Shown: positions 1-7,689 of the stretch, piece after piece | How the letters are laid out: every line of letters begins with the position of its first letter | Position numbering within the stretch: position 1 is the stretch's first letter | Assembly: GCA_031414695.1 (NCBI GenBank) | Contig: JANNWG010000046.1 | Location: 1-64,000 of the forward strand | Direction: 5' to 3' | Origin: UKL13-2 sp031414695 | GTDB lineage: Bacteria; Pseudomonadota; Gammaproteobacteria; Burkholderiales; Usitatibacteraceae | Length of the DNA: 64,000 nucleotides | Program-made: the position numbers and the translations under genes | The notes under the pieces: generated by a model | Databases searched by the model: none | Seen by the model: the letters and a program-made list of their open reading frames with translations, nothing else | What the model was told of the DNA's origin: nothing

Positions 1-279
1 GAGGAAGAGCGTAACACTGCAATGCCAATCGCATTTCTCATGCAGCAAATGGAATGGCGCGAAGCGGTAGTAGACGCAAAAACTAAACGCGATGATGCAG
101 CACTTAATGCGCTCGCGCTGCAAAAAAAAACCGATGAAACAGCGCTATTTGCGTTGCTTGCTACGCAATTAACAAATAGTGCGACGATGGTAGAGGCGCG
201 TGAAACCGTGCGTAAATTACGCTTCCTCGAAAAACTCGGCGAAGAGATTGATCTTGCCGCCGAAGCACTAGAAAGCTAA
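1..279 (+). CDS. hscB: Fe-S cluster co-chaperone HscB, C-terminal part (partial)
   Basis: The reading frame is open from base 1, so only about 92 C-terminal codons are in the window. The piece is the helical C-terminal domain of HscB, the J-domain co-chaperone that delivers the scaffold IscU to HscA during Fe-S cluster transfer. The segment containing AFLMQQMEWREAV is the typical HscB three-helix-bundle motif that contacts IscU. The N-terminal J domain with its HPD motif must lie upstream of the window. hscA starts 9 bases downstream, giving the usual isc operon order. The internal ATG at base 22 is not the true start, because coding similarity continues to the left of it. Confidence 0.93.
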   Translation, partial: EEERNTAMPIAFLMQQMEWREAVVDAKTKRDDAALNALALQKKTDETALFALLATQLTNSATMVEARETVRKLRFLEKLGEEIDLAAEALES

Positions 280-288
280 CGCAATCCT

Positions 289-2157
289 ATGGCACTCCTA
301 CAAATATCTGAGCCCGGCGAATCCACCGCGCCACATCAACACCGCTTGGCGGTGGGCATTGATTTAGGCACGACCAATTCACTCATTGCTACCGTCAAAA
401 GTGGTGTTGCAACCGTGCTTGTCACTCATGACGGTGAAAAATTAGTGCCATCTGTGGTGCGTTATTTTGCCGATGGTCGCATTGAGGTTGGCGTAAAACC
501 AAAGGCAGAACAAGCAGACGACCCGGCCAATACCATTGTTTCGGTAAAGCGCTTTATGGGGCGCGGTATGGCGGACGTCGCAAAATATGGCGCACTGCCT
601 TATCAATTTGTTGATGCACCCGGCATGGTAAAAATTGATACGGTAGCAGGCGTGAAATCGCCCGTCGATATATCCGCTGAAATTTTGAAAGTACTGCGCG
701 CGCAAGCTGAAGCATCCCTCGCGGGCGAATTAGTTGGCGCGGTCATTACGGTGCCCGCGTATTTTGATGACGCACAACGTCAAGCGACTAAAGACGCAGC
801 GCGACTAGCGGGCATTCATGTACTACGTTTATTAAATGAGCCGACTGCCGCAGCCATTGCCTATGGCCTCGATAACGCCAGCAAAGGTACATTCGCGGTA
901 TTTGATTTAGGTGGCGGCACGTTTGATATTTCGATTTTGAAATTATCGCGCGGTGTATTCGAAGTGCTCGCCACCAATGGCGATGCGGCCTTGGGCGGCG
1001 ATGATTTTGATCAAGCTATTGCCGCGCATTGGCGTAAACACCATCAATTGGTGAGTGCAAATCAAAAAGATTTACGACGCTTGCTAATGAGCGCACGCGT
1101 TGTTAAAGAAGCCGTCACCACACAAACAGAAGCTGGTGCAGAGATTCAATTAAGCTATGGGCAAACGCTGAATGTGAAATTAAGTCGAGAAGAGTTTCAC
1201 CAGATCACCATGCATTTGGTAGATCGCACATTACTGCCGGTAAAGAAAGCCATGCGCGATGCCAAGCTTAACCTAGACGATATTGATGGCGTCGTCATGG
1301 TTGGCGGTGCGACGCGTATGCTGCATGTGCAGCAAGCCATTAACGATTATTTTGGCAAGCCGTTACTCAATAATGTGGACCCCGATAAAGTGGTCGCCCT
1401 CGGCGCAGCAATACAGGCCAACGTACTCGCGGGCAATAAAACGGGCGAGGACATGCTGCTGCTAGATGTCATACCACTATCGCTCGGCATTGAGACGATG
1501 GGCGGTTTGGCGGAGAAAGTGATTCCACGTAATTCGACTATTCCTGTTGCACGTGCGCAAGAATTCACCACTTATAAAGACGGCCAAACCGCGATGTCGC
1601 TACACATTGTGCAGGGCGAGCGTGAGCTAATCAAAGATTGCCGTTCACTCGCGCGCTTTGAATTACGCGGCATACCGCCGATGGTAGCGGGTGCGGCGCG
1701 CATACGGGTGGCATTTCAAGTCGATGCCGATGGCCTCGTTTCAGTCAGCGCACAAGAGCTTGTGAGTGGTGTGGCCGCGCAAATTGATGTGAAGCCATCC
1801 TATGGACTCACAGATGCCGAGATTGCCAATATGCTACAAGCGAGCTTTACCTATGCAAAGGCGGATGCCGAGGCGCGCAGCTTAGCGGAGGCGCGCACCG
1901 ATGCCGCACGGTTGGTTGAGGCGATTCGCGCGGCAATCAAGGTCGATGGTGCGATGTTAGATGCGGATGAACTCACGCAAATTGAAGCCGCCATACAATC
2001 CTTACAAGCTGCGGCCAGCTTGAGCGATGTCGCCGCGATTAAAACGAATAGCGAATATCTTTCAAATGCCACTGAGTCATTTGCAGCAAAACGCATGGAT
2101 AAAAGCGTCGCACAAGCCTTCACTGGCAGGACCATGGCCGAAATAAATAACCCATAA
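289..2157 (+). CDS. hscA: Fe-S assembly Hsp70 chaperone HscA
   Basis: A 622-residue Hsp70 specialised for Fe-S cluster biogenesis. With HscB it uses ATP to release clusters from IscU to acceptor proteins in the cytoplasm. The nucleotide-binding domain starts with GIDLGTTNS near residue 24. It contains the phosphate loop VFDLGGGTFDIS near residue 205 and the adenosine motif VVMVGGATRM near residue 335. The substrate-binding beta domain follows (about 390-510), then a helical lid. Length matches the HscA family rather than DnaK, and the glycine/acidic DnaK tail is absent. It is flanked by hscB and fdx, which settles the paralogue. A short degenerate repeat tract separates it from fdx. Confidence 0.97.
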   Translation: MALLQISEPGESTAPHQHRLAVGIDLGTTNSLIATVKSGVATVLVTHDGEKLVPSVVRYFADGRIEVGVKPKAEQADDPANTIVSVKRFMGRGMADVAKYGALPYQFVDAPGMVKIDTVAGVKSPVDISAEILKVLRAQAEASLAGELVGAVITVPAYFDDAQRQATKDAARLAGIHVLRLLNEPTAAAIAYGLDNASKGTFAVFDLGGGTFDISILKLSRGVFEVLATNGDAALGGDDFDQAIAAHWRKHHQLVSANQKDLRRLLMSARVVKEAVTTQTEAGAEIQLSYGQTLNVKLSREEFHQITMHLVDRTLLPVKKAMRDAKLNLDDIDGVVMVGGATRMLHVQQAINDYFGKPLLNNVDPDKVVALGAAIQANVLAGNKTGEDMLLLDVIPLSLGIETMGGLAEKVIPRNSTIPVARAQEFTTYKDGQTAMSLHIVQGERELIKDCRSLARFELRGIPPMVAGAARIRVAFQVDADGLVSVSAQELVSGVAAQIDVKPSYGLTDAEIANMLQASFTYAKADAEARSLAEARTDAARLVEAIRAAIKVDGAMLDADELTQIEAAIQSLQAAASLSDVAAIKTNSEYLSNATESFAAKRMDKSVAQAFTGRTMAEINNP

Positions 2158-2217
2158 CGCCAAACGCCAAACGCTAAACACTTAACGCCCGACGCCAAAC
2201 ACTCAACGCCAAACCAT
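2158..2217. repeat. Degenerate short tandem repeat between hscA and fdx
   Basis: About six imperfect copies of a 9-12 base unit resembling AACGCCAAAC run head to tail between the hscA stop and the fdx start. There is no reading frame and no clear hairpin. It could have grown by slipped-strand replication. Its effect on expression of fdx and iscX is unknown. Confidence 0.7.
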
Positions 2218-2224
2218 AAGCCCT

Positions 2225-2566
2225 ATGACCACCATCACCATCCTGCCACATGAAAAACTTTGCCCACAAGGCGCAACGCTAGAAGTCACTCCTGGCACGT
2301 CACTATGCAGCGCAATGCTAGACAATAAAATTGCGATTGAGCATGCTTGTGAATTATCGTGTGCCTGCACTACCTGCCATATCATCGTGCGCGAAGGCAT
2401 CGACTCATTGCCTGAGGCGCTCGAAAAAGAAGAAGACATGCTCGACATGGCGTGGGGACTGACGCCACTCTCGCGACTTTCATGCCAACTGCAAGTGGAC
2501 ATCACACCGCTAACCATTGAAATTCCCAAGTACACCATCAATCACGCGCGGGAGAATAATTCATGA
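2225..2566 (+). CDS. fdx: ISC-system [2Fe-2S] ferredoxin Fdx
   Basis: A 113-residue adrenodoxin-type [2Fe-2S] ferredoxin that supplies electrons for Fe-S cluster assembly. The four cluster ligands are visible: CELSCACTTC supplies three cysteines around residues 42-51, and the fourth lies in LSRLSCQL near residue 88. Acidic residues between them (LEKEEDMLDMAWG) are typical of the partner-binding surface. The stop overlaps the iscX start as ATGA, so the two are translationally coupled. Position after hscA is the standard isc order. Confidence 0.96.
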   Translation: MTTITILPHEKLCPQGATLEVTPGTSLCSAMLDNKIAIEHACELSCACTTCHIIVREGIDSLPEALEKEEDMLDMAWGLTPLSRLSCQLQVDITPLTIEIPKYTINHARENNS

Positions 2567-2763
2567 CGATCAAATGGACTGACACATTAGAAATCGCGAT
2601 TCAGCTATCCGAAGCGCATCCTGATATTGATCCTAAGACTATCCGCTTCACGGACTTACACGCGTGGGTAATGGCGCTTCCTGAATTTTCAGACAATGCG
2701 GAGCGCTCTGGCGAAAAAATACTTGAAGCGATTCAGGCGACGTGGATTTCAGAGCTGGAATAA
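2563..2763 (+). CDS. iscX: Fe-S assembly protein IscX
   Basis: A 66-residue acidic protein of the IscX/YfhJ family, the last gene of the isc operon. Family members bind iron and the cysteine desulfurase IscS and modulate the rate of cluster assembly. Visible family features are MTIKWTD at the N terminus, the HPDIDPKTIRFTDLH segment and LPEFSD, which together form the winged-helix-like fold with an acidic iron-binding face. It overlaps fdx by four bases. No terminator hairpin is obvious after it, and the next gene starts about 60 bases later with its own ribosome-binding site. Confidence 0.95.
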   Translation: MTIKWTDTLEIAIQLSEAHPDIDPKTIRFTDLHAWVMALPEFSDNAERSGEKILEAIQATWISELE

Positions 2764-2821
2764 GTGCAGTATCAAATTGAAAAATGCACGCTCAGTTTGC
2801 CAATGGCGTTTAGGAGTTGTC

Positions 2822-4342
2822 ATGATGTTTGATCACATTCATTTTTCTATTTATTACACGCCACTTTCGCGTTTTATAACGGCTTTAGGGTTAGGCGCGT
2901 TTCTTCTAGCGAGTAGCGCACATGGTGTGCAGAATGCGACGCGGACACTGACTGCTGAAGAAGCAAAGCTAGATACGCGCATACTCAAACGTGCATTAAG
3001 CGAATTACATCCCGCCTTAACTAAATATCGCAGCAAAGTCGAAATAGACGCTGCATTTGCAAAGTTTGAAGCGCGTGGTCAGGCCGCACAAACGTCAACT
3101 GAAATGTACTTAGCGGCGACGGAACTTGCCGCTGCGATTCGCTGTGGGCATACGTGGACAAATGTGCTGAATCAGCGCAAGGATGTCAAAGCCGCCTTGC
3201 AAGAGCAGCCAAATAAACTCCCCTTTACGATGACCTTGGTGAACAATCGCTGGCTAGTATTAGCCAGTAGCAACGCCGCCGTGCTTGCGGGCGATGAGGT
3301 CATGGCAATCAATGGTATTGACGCCGCGACTATCGTGAAAATGATGATGCCGTATTTGCGCGCGGATGGGTCAAGCGACACAAAACGCCTTCGTCAGCTT
3401 GGACATGACAGACTAGATGTTAGCCAAATGGATATTATTTGGCCGCTCTTGTCGCCGCCCACAAATGGACAATATAGCGTCGATCTCAGGCGCACAAATG
3501 GTAAAACAGAAAATGTCAGCGTTGATAGCGTCACCACCGGCGCGCGCACTGTAAAACTAACCGCACAAGACGTCAAACAGATCGACAAGACATGGCGGTT
3601 TCGCATTGAAAACAGCGTGGGCATTTTGCAGCTGCCGAGTTTTTCATTTTGGAATAGTCAGTTTGATTGGGCAAAGTTTTTAGACGAAACGTTTACAACG
3701 CTGAATGACAAAAAAATCCCTAATCTGGTTATCGACATTCGCGATAATGAAGGCGGCGATGGCGCTATTGGCGGCAAAATTGTCTCGTATTTAATCGACA
3801 AGCCTGCCAAGTACACGTCCGATCAATCTGTGTCTGCCTATGAGCGCGTACCGTATAACTTAGTCCGCTATCTTGATACGTGGGATTACAGTTTTTTTGA
3901 TCGCACAGGAAAAGTCGAAAAAATCACCAGCGGTACTGCCATTGGAAAATACAATGTGCTGGCACGCTCGTATGGTGAACGGACTATTCAACCTGTTGCT
4001 AATCGCTACAAAGGTCGCACCTTCCTACTGGTCGGGGGTGAAAATAGCTCTGCGACGTTTCAGTTTGCACTAATCGCGCAGCAAAATAGTGCCGCAACGC
4101 TGGTCGGTCAAGCGACTGGCGGCAATTTGCGTGGACTCAATGGCGGTGAACTCATGTGGGTCACGCTGCCCAATTCCGGTGTGTCGGTCGATATTCCGGT
4201 GTTGGCAGTGACATACAAAGCAGACACGCCTGACACGAGTGTTACGCCAGATGTGATTGTCAAACGCACCTTGGAAGGTCAGCGTGCAGGGCAAGATGAA
4301 GAAATGGCGGCAGTGAAACGTGCAATCGGACAACTAAATTGA
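2822..4342 (+). CDS. Secreted S41-family (tail-specific protease-like) peptidase
   Basis: A 506-residue protein. An ATG at 2822 is preceded by TAGGAG about 8 bases upstream, and the hydrophobic stretch RFITALGLGAFLLASSAHG just after it looks like a signal peptide. The longer frame back to 2696 overlaps iscX and is unlikely. A PDZ-like segment (VLAGDEVMAINGID, about 150-165) precedes the S41 core. The core contains NLVIDIRDNEGGDG and the nucleophile region GGENSSATFQFA near residue 408, followed by VGQATGGN. The expected S41 Ser is in SSAT; the Lys partner is not certain by eye. The substrate is unknown, and it may be a periplasmic or extracellular peptidase. Dispersed palindromic repeats follow the stop codon. 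Confidence 0.8.
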   Translation: MMFDHIHFSIYYTPLSRFITALGLGAFLLASSAHGVQNATRTLTAEEAKLDTRILKRALSELHPALTKYRSKVEIDAAFAKFEARGQAAQTSTEMYLAATELAAAIRCGHTWTNVLNQRKDVKAALQEQPNKLPFTMTLVNNRWLVLASSNAAVLAGDEVMAINGIDAATIVKMMMPYLRADGSSDTKRLRQLGHDRLDVSQMDIIWPLLSPPTNGQYSVDLRRTNGKTENVSVDSVTTGARTVKLTAQDVKQIDKTWRFRIENSVGILQLPSFSFWNSQFDWAKFLDETFTTLNDKKIPNLVIDIRDNEGGDGAIGGKIVSYLIDKPAKYTSDQSVSAYERVPYNLVRYLDTWDYSFFDRTGKVEKITSGTAIGKYNVLARSYGERTIQPVANRYKGRTFLLVGGENSSATFQFALIAQQNSAATLVGQATGGNLRGLNGGELMWVTLPNSGVSVDIPVLAVTYKADTPDTSVTPDVIVKRTLEGQRAGQDEEMAAVKRAIGQLN

Positions 4343-4350
4343 CAGTAGTA

Positions 4351-4415
4351 AAGTCGTTTATTGGCGGGCATTTTCAGACATTATTGCTTCAAAGTTACCG
4401 TCGATATTAGTCTTT
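4351..4415. repeat. REP-like palindromic repeat, family A (copy 1)
   Basis: Begins AAGTCGTTTATTGGCGGGCA, a sequence that recurs near 11640, 20789, 40500 (inverted), 50230 and 61705. The arms are decayed here; the copy at 11639 is a near-perfect palindrome. It lies 9 bases after a stop codon. Confidence 0.75.
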
Positions 4416-4424
4416 TGGTATAGG

Positions 4425-4553
4425 AAACTTCTCATAACCTCAAATTCCGTTCGCCCTGAGGTATCGAAGGGTTGTTCAAGCCCTATAAATCAAGCACTTA
4501 AGAGCGTGTGCTTCGATACCTCAGCACGAACGACGGGTTATTAGAAGTTGCCT
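4425..4553. repeat. Long imperfect palindrome, family B (copy 1)
   Basis: About 128 bases that can fold end to end. The outer arms are CTTCTCATAACC and GGGTTATTAGAAG, and the inner arms are TGAGGTATCGAAG and CTTCGATACCTCA. Related copies lie at 24698-24860 and 50299-50426. It carries no gene; the apparent ORF extension upstream of 4724 only reads through it. It resembles a non-autonomous mobile palindrome, but no transposase or target duplication is seen. Confidence 0.8.
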
Positions 4554-4723
4554 ATATTGCTACGCTTTGTAAACTTCATTCGCGCTTTGCAACATCCGCT
4601 GCAACAACCTTACGCGCGCTCAGTTCAGCCCCGCATCGCTTTATACTTGCATATTACTTAAATCATTTTTTGATCAGGCTTAGGCTGATGGTTACTATTA
4701 ACCTATGCAATATTGGAGACTCA

Positions 4724-6874
4724 ATGGCACAACCCGTGAAACACACACATCGTTATTTCATTTCATCTGCCATTGCACTTACGGCGGCATCACTCATTGC
4801 AGGCTGCGGTAAAAACCCTGAGCCGGCTGTTGTGAATGTGCAGCCCGGCTTTATTCGTAGCGCAATTACTACTACGCCTTATGATGGCACTACCAATGAT
4901 TTATTAACAGCAGGATTAGGACGCACGGGTTTAGCGTCTGCCACGCTGCCCGGCTTTGCCGATGTCGCCAATCCGACTGCCATTGAGCTTCGCCGTTTGT
5001 CCATCTACAGTAATTACCGCGCAACGGTCGATACTTCTACTGGCGGCGGCTTTGGTACCTTATTTGGGCCCAATGTGGATAGCAGTGGTGTCGCGGGCAC
5101 CGGTGAAGGCCGCATTGCAGGCGAAGAATGGGTCGCGTTTTCAGATAGCTCCGGTGTGGGAGCAGAAAACGTCGTGATGCTAATACAAATACCGACAGCC
5201 TTCGATGTCAATAATGCCTGCATCATCGCAGCACCTTCGCCAGGATCACGCGATGTCTATGGTGCCATCGGCGGCGCAGGCGAATGGGGCTTGAAGCGCG
5301 GCTGTGCGGTAGCCTATACCGATAAGGGCGGCGGCAATGGTTTTCATGATTTGCAAACAGACACCGTCGTCGGCATTGCTGGGGCGAGATTAGCCGGTGC
5401 GAGCGCTGGTGTGCTGGCGCAATTTAATGCGAATTTAGCAGGCTTACCGCAGGCGGACATGGCAGCGTTTAATAACGCAACAGCAAATCGTTTAGCCTTC
5501 AAGCATGCGCACTCACAGCGTAATTTTGAGCGCGATTGGGGTTCGTATGTGTTGCAGTCAATTAACTTCGCACTCTTCGCGCTTAATCAAAAATTTGGTG
5601 CGGATGCGCCGAACGGTCGCAAAGCCGTTCGCTACACACCTGAAAATACGCTCATCATCGCTGCCTCCACTGGCAATGGCGGTGGCGCTGTATTAGCCGC
5701 GGCTGAGTTGGACTCCACTAATTTCATTGACGCGATTGCCGTGGCAATGCCGCAGGTACAAACAGTTGCCAATACCAGCTTAAAAATTCAGCGTGGCGGT
5801 GTGGATGTCGCCAGCTTGGGTAGAACGCAAATGGATTACATCGCCCAAGCCAATTTATTTCAGCCATGCGCTGCAACTTCCGCTACGCTCGCTGCCGCAC
5901 CGGGTGTAAATTTATTACCTACTGCACGCGCGGTAGCCCGATGCCAAGCCTTGCTCACATCGGCGACATTTAACATCGGTATAACTGGGGCAACAAACGA
6001 AGCGCTGGCACTGGCTTCCATTGCAAAATTGCGCGCCGCTGGCTGGGAGGCCGAGGCAGATGTGCTGCACGCGTCTTACTATGCAACTGCAACGCCTTCA
6101 GTCGCGCTGACCACAGCTAACGCCCTTGGACGCCGCGGTGTGAGAGACAATGAATGTGGATTTTCTTACGCCACCACAAGCGCGACAACATTCACTCCAA
6201 TCGCAACCCCCGCCAATACGCTGCGCCAATTATTTGCCGCAGGCAGCGGTGCGCCGCCAACATTCGGTGTGAGTATTGTGAATAACAATTCCACCGGCGG
6301 TGCGGTGCAAGATGCGATCAGCGTGGATGCAGATGGACGTCAAACATTGAATGCAGACGGTGCCAAGTGTATTGCGTCACGGGTCATTAATTTTGGTCAG
6401 GCCGTAGCGCCCACTTTAACTGACACGGTGCTAGCCGAAGTGCGTCGCACAGGTAATCTGCGCGGCAAGCCTGGCATCATCGTACATGGTCGCGCTGATG
6501 CATTTGCCCCAGTGAACCACACATCGCGCGCTTATTTTGGTTTGAATAAAATTGCCGATACCGCCAGCAAGTTAAGCTATATCGAAGTCACTAACGCACA
6601 GCATTTTGATTCACTCATCACCAGCGTGGCCGGTTTTGATACGCGTTATGTGCCGATGCAGCGCTATTTCAATCAAGCCCTCGATGCGGTGTTTGCCAAT
6701 GCACGTAGCAATGTTGCGTTACCTGCATCACAAGTGGTACGTACCGTGCCGCGCGGTGGCAGTGCTGGTGCTGCACCTGCAATTACGCTCGCCAATACCC
6801 CACCAATTGTTGCCGCACCGTTGGCCGCGAATGCAATCACATTTGCTAACAGCACGGTATCTGTACCGGAATAA
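4724..6874 (+). CDS. D-(-)-3-hydroxybutyrate oligomer hydrolase, predicted lipoprotein
   Basis: A 716-residue member of the 3HB-oligomer hydrolase family (PhaZ2/3HBOH type), which cleaves short 3-hydroxybutyrate oligomers to monomers. The start at 4724 has GGAG six bases upstream and opens a lipoprotein signal peptide with lipobox LIAGC (Cys28). Longer versions begin inside a repeat. Family hallmarks are ELRRLSIYSNYRA, FGPNVD, VYGAIGGAGEWGLKRGC and AVAYTDKGGGNG. Near residue 315 the sequence is AASTGNGGG. As I recall the family, a serine precedes Asn-Gly here, so the nucleophile may be shifted or lost. A lipid anchor would place it at the outer membrane. A strong terminator follows. Confidence 0.85.
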   Translation: MAQPVKHTHRYFISSAIALTAASLIAGCGKNPEPAVVNVQPGFIRSAITTTPYDGTTNDLLTAGLGRTGLASATLPGFADVANPTAIELRRLSIYSNYRATVDTSTGGGFGTLFGPNVDSSGVAGTGEGRIAGEEWVAFSDSSGVGAENVVMLIQIPTAFDVNNACIIAAPSPGSRDVYGAIGGAGEWGLKRGCAVAYTDKGGGNGFHDLQTDTVVGIAGARLAGASAGVLAQFNANLAGLPQADMAAFNNATANRLAFKHAHSQRNFERDWGSYVLQSINFALFALNQKFGADAPNGRKAVRYTPENTLIIAASTGNGGGAVLAAAELDSTNFIDAIAVAMPQVQTVANTSLKIQRGGVDVASLGRTQMDYIAQANLFQPCAATSATLAAAPGVNLLPTARAVARCQALLTSATFNIGITGATNEALALASIAKLRAAGWEAEADVLHASYYATATPSVALTTANALGRRGVRDNECGFSYATTSATTFTPIATPANTLRQLFAAGSGAPPTFGVSIVNNNSTGGAVQDAISVDADGRQTLNADGAKCIASRVINFGQAVAPTLTDTVLAEVRRTGNLRGKPGIIVHGRADAFAPVNHTSRAYFGLNKIADTASKLSYIEVTNAQHFDSLITSVAGFDTRYVPMQRYFNQALDAVFANARSNVALPASQVVRTVPRGGSAGAAPAITLANTPPIVAAPLAANAITFANSTVSVPE

Positions 6875-6894
6875 TTTGCAAGTGTTATTCGTTC

Positions 6895-6934
6895 AAAAAA
6901 CCGCGCCAATACTTTGTGTTGGCGCGGTTTTTTT
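6895..6934 (+). terminator. Rho-independent terminator of the 3HB-oligomer hydrolase gene
   Basis: Perfect 9-bp stem CCGCGCCAA/TTGGCGCGG with a 9-base loop. It is preceded by six A and followed by seven T, starting about 20 bases after the stop codon. The A-run on the left means it could also work on the other strand. Confidence 0.93.
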
Positions 6935-7008
6935 ATGGCGGAATGCATTGCTCGATTGCAATCACATTTGTCTTCGCGCGCACGCAACGATGATTTACCA
7001 CTGGTTTC

Positions 7009-7262
7009 CCGTGTTAAGTCGCCGCAGTTCATTGAAAGTCAGCGGGGATTTAGGCGAGCACTGTCTGAGTGGCGCGCTCTGTCTCTTAATCAAATCACAT
7101 GAATATTTCGCCACGAGTTGCGGAGCCCCGCTGACTTTCAATGAACTGCGGGAATCGTGCGCTTTTGCGCGACGACTTATCGGGTTCGCCTTCTTTTGGT
7201 TACTTTTCTTGGCGAAGCAAGAAAAGTGACTGGCCACCGGGCCACCCCCGGCAACGTCACTA
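7009..7262 (+). repeat. Dispersed structured element, family C (copy 1)
   Basis: About 250 bases with no plausible gene, homologous to the reverse strand of 20866-21185. It holds a perfect 26-bp inverted repeat (7022-7047 with 7126-7151) closing a 78-base loop that begins ATTTAGGCGAGCACTGTC. Conserved flank sequence follows, with a second hairpin around 7186-7234 (TTACTTTTCTTGGCG ... AAGAAAAGTGAC) and the segment GGGCCACCCCCGGC. The arm sequence differs strongly from copy 2, yet both copies pair. The ORFs that cross it are artefacts of the repeat. Confidence 0.85.
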
Positions 7263-7318
7263 CAGCTACCCACATTGTTTCAAGAGCGAACAAATTTTTA
7301 AATTTATAGCGCAAACCC

Positions 7319-7349
7319 AAAAAAATGGGGTGGTCATTTGACCACCCCA
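7319..7349 (-). terminator. Rho-independent terminator of the candidate small RNA
   Basis: On the minus strand, TGGGGTGGTC pairs with GACCACCCCA around an AAAT loop, followed at once by seven T (7325-7319). The orientation fits only minus-strand transcription. Confidence 0.9.
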
Positions 7350-7448
7350 GAAGGCGCACTCTCGAATACCCGCAGTAATAACCATGGTGAGCGGGGACCT
7401 ATCCGCAAACCGAAGCGCCCAGGGAGGGAGGGCGTTCCGCGAGTATTC
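7319..7448 (-). ncRNA. Candidate sigma-54-dependent small RNA downstream of glrR
   Basis: Predicted transcript of about 130 nt on the minus strand. The 5' end is set by the sigma-54 promoter at 7460-7475 (expected start 7448-7449) and the 3' end by the terminator at 7319-7349. The first ten bases, GAATACTCGC (7448-7439), pair with GCGGGTATTC (7373-7364), closing a domain that contains a CGCCC/GGGCG hairpin (7434-7416) and a GCGG...CCGC hairpin. No reading frame with a ribosome-binding site is present. In enterobacteria GlrR with sigma-54 drives the sRNA glmY beside the glr operon. I see no sequence resemblance to GlmY, so the analogy rests on promoter and location only. Confidence 0.7.
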
Positions 7449-7459
7449 AAGGTATCCAT

Positions 7460-7475
7460 TGCAATTGCTGTGCCA
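7460..7475 (-). promoter_or_regulatory. Sigma-54 (-24/-12) promoter for the candidate small RNA
   Basis: The minus strand reads TGGCACAGCAATTGCA, a full match to the sigma-54 consensus TGGCAC-N5-TTGCW with correct GG-to-GC spacing. The -12 C is base 7461, so transcription should start near 7448-7449, exactly where the 5' strand of the closing RNA stem begins. Confidence 0.85.
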
Positions 7476-7555
7476 GTTTTTGGCGTATACGAAAGATGAT
7501 TTGTGGGGCTGACAAGCTTGAAATTGTTCCGCTTTGAAGTCATAAAGCGACATGA

Positions 7556-7637
7556 CGTCGCTTAATCACGACATTTTTTCAGCCCATTTGCTAAGTGGTT
7601 GTTTTAGCACTCAATTTGTCGTCGCTATACAACGACA
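7556..7637 (-). promoter_or_regulatory. Two enhancer-type GlrR box candidates (TGTC-N10-GACG)
   Basis: Two boxes on the minus strand share TGTCGT-N5-AGCGACG: 7637-7620 and 7573-7556. Their centres are 64 bp apart (about six helical turns), at about -180 and -116 from the predicted start of the small RNA. They match the E. coli GlrR target TGTC-N10-GACA at all but the last base. A weaker TGTC...GAC half-match lies at 7539-7552. They sit between the glrR stop codon and the sigma-54 promoter, as expected for upstream activator sites. Confidence 0.75.
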
Positions 7638-7689
7638 AATTGAACGCCCACTGTGACCATTTACGCTTCGGTGCTTTGTGTAAGTATTA

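Noticed and set aside
4508..4723. Longer N terminus for the 3HB-oligomer hydrolase starting at 4508
   Set aside because: This stretch begins inside family B repeat; the same peptide start appears from the repeat copy near 50342. ATG 4724 has a ribosome-binding site and a lipoprotein signal.
6606..7359. Several overlapping ORFs after the 3HB-oligomer hydrolase
   Set aside because: They run through the terminator, the family C element and the small RNA region, show no family similarity and have no consistent start sites.
7319..7448. 6S RNA, tmRNA or RNase P RNA at this position
   Set aside because: Looked for because of the closing stem; the conserved sequences of these RNAs are absent and the RNA is too short. 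The sigma-54 promoter also argues against them.
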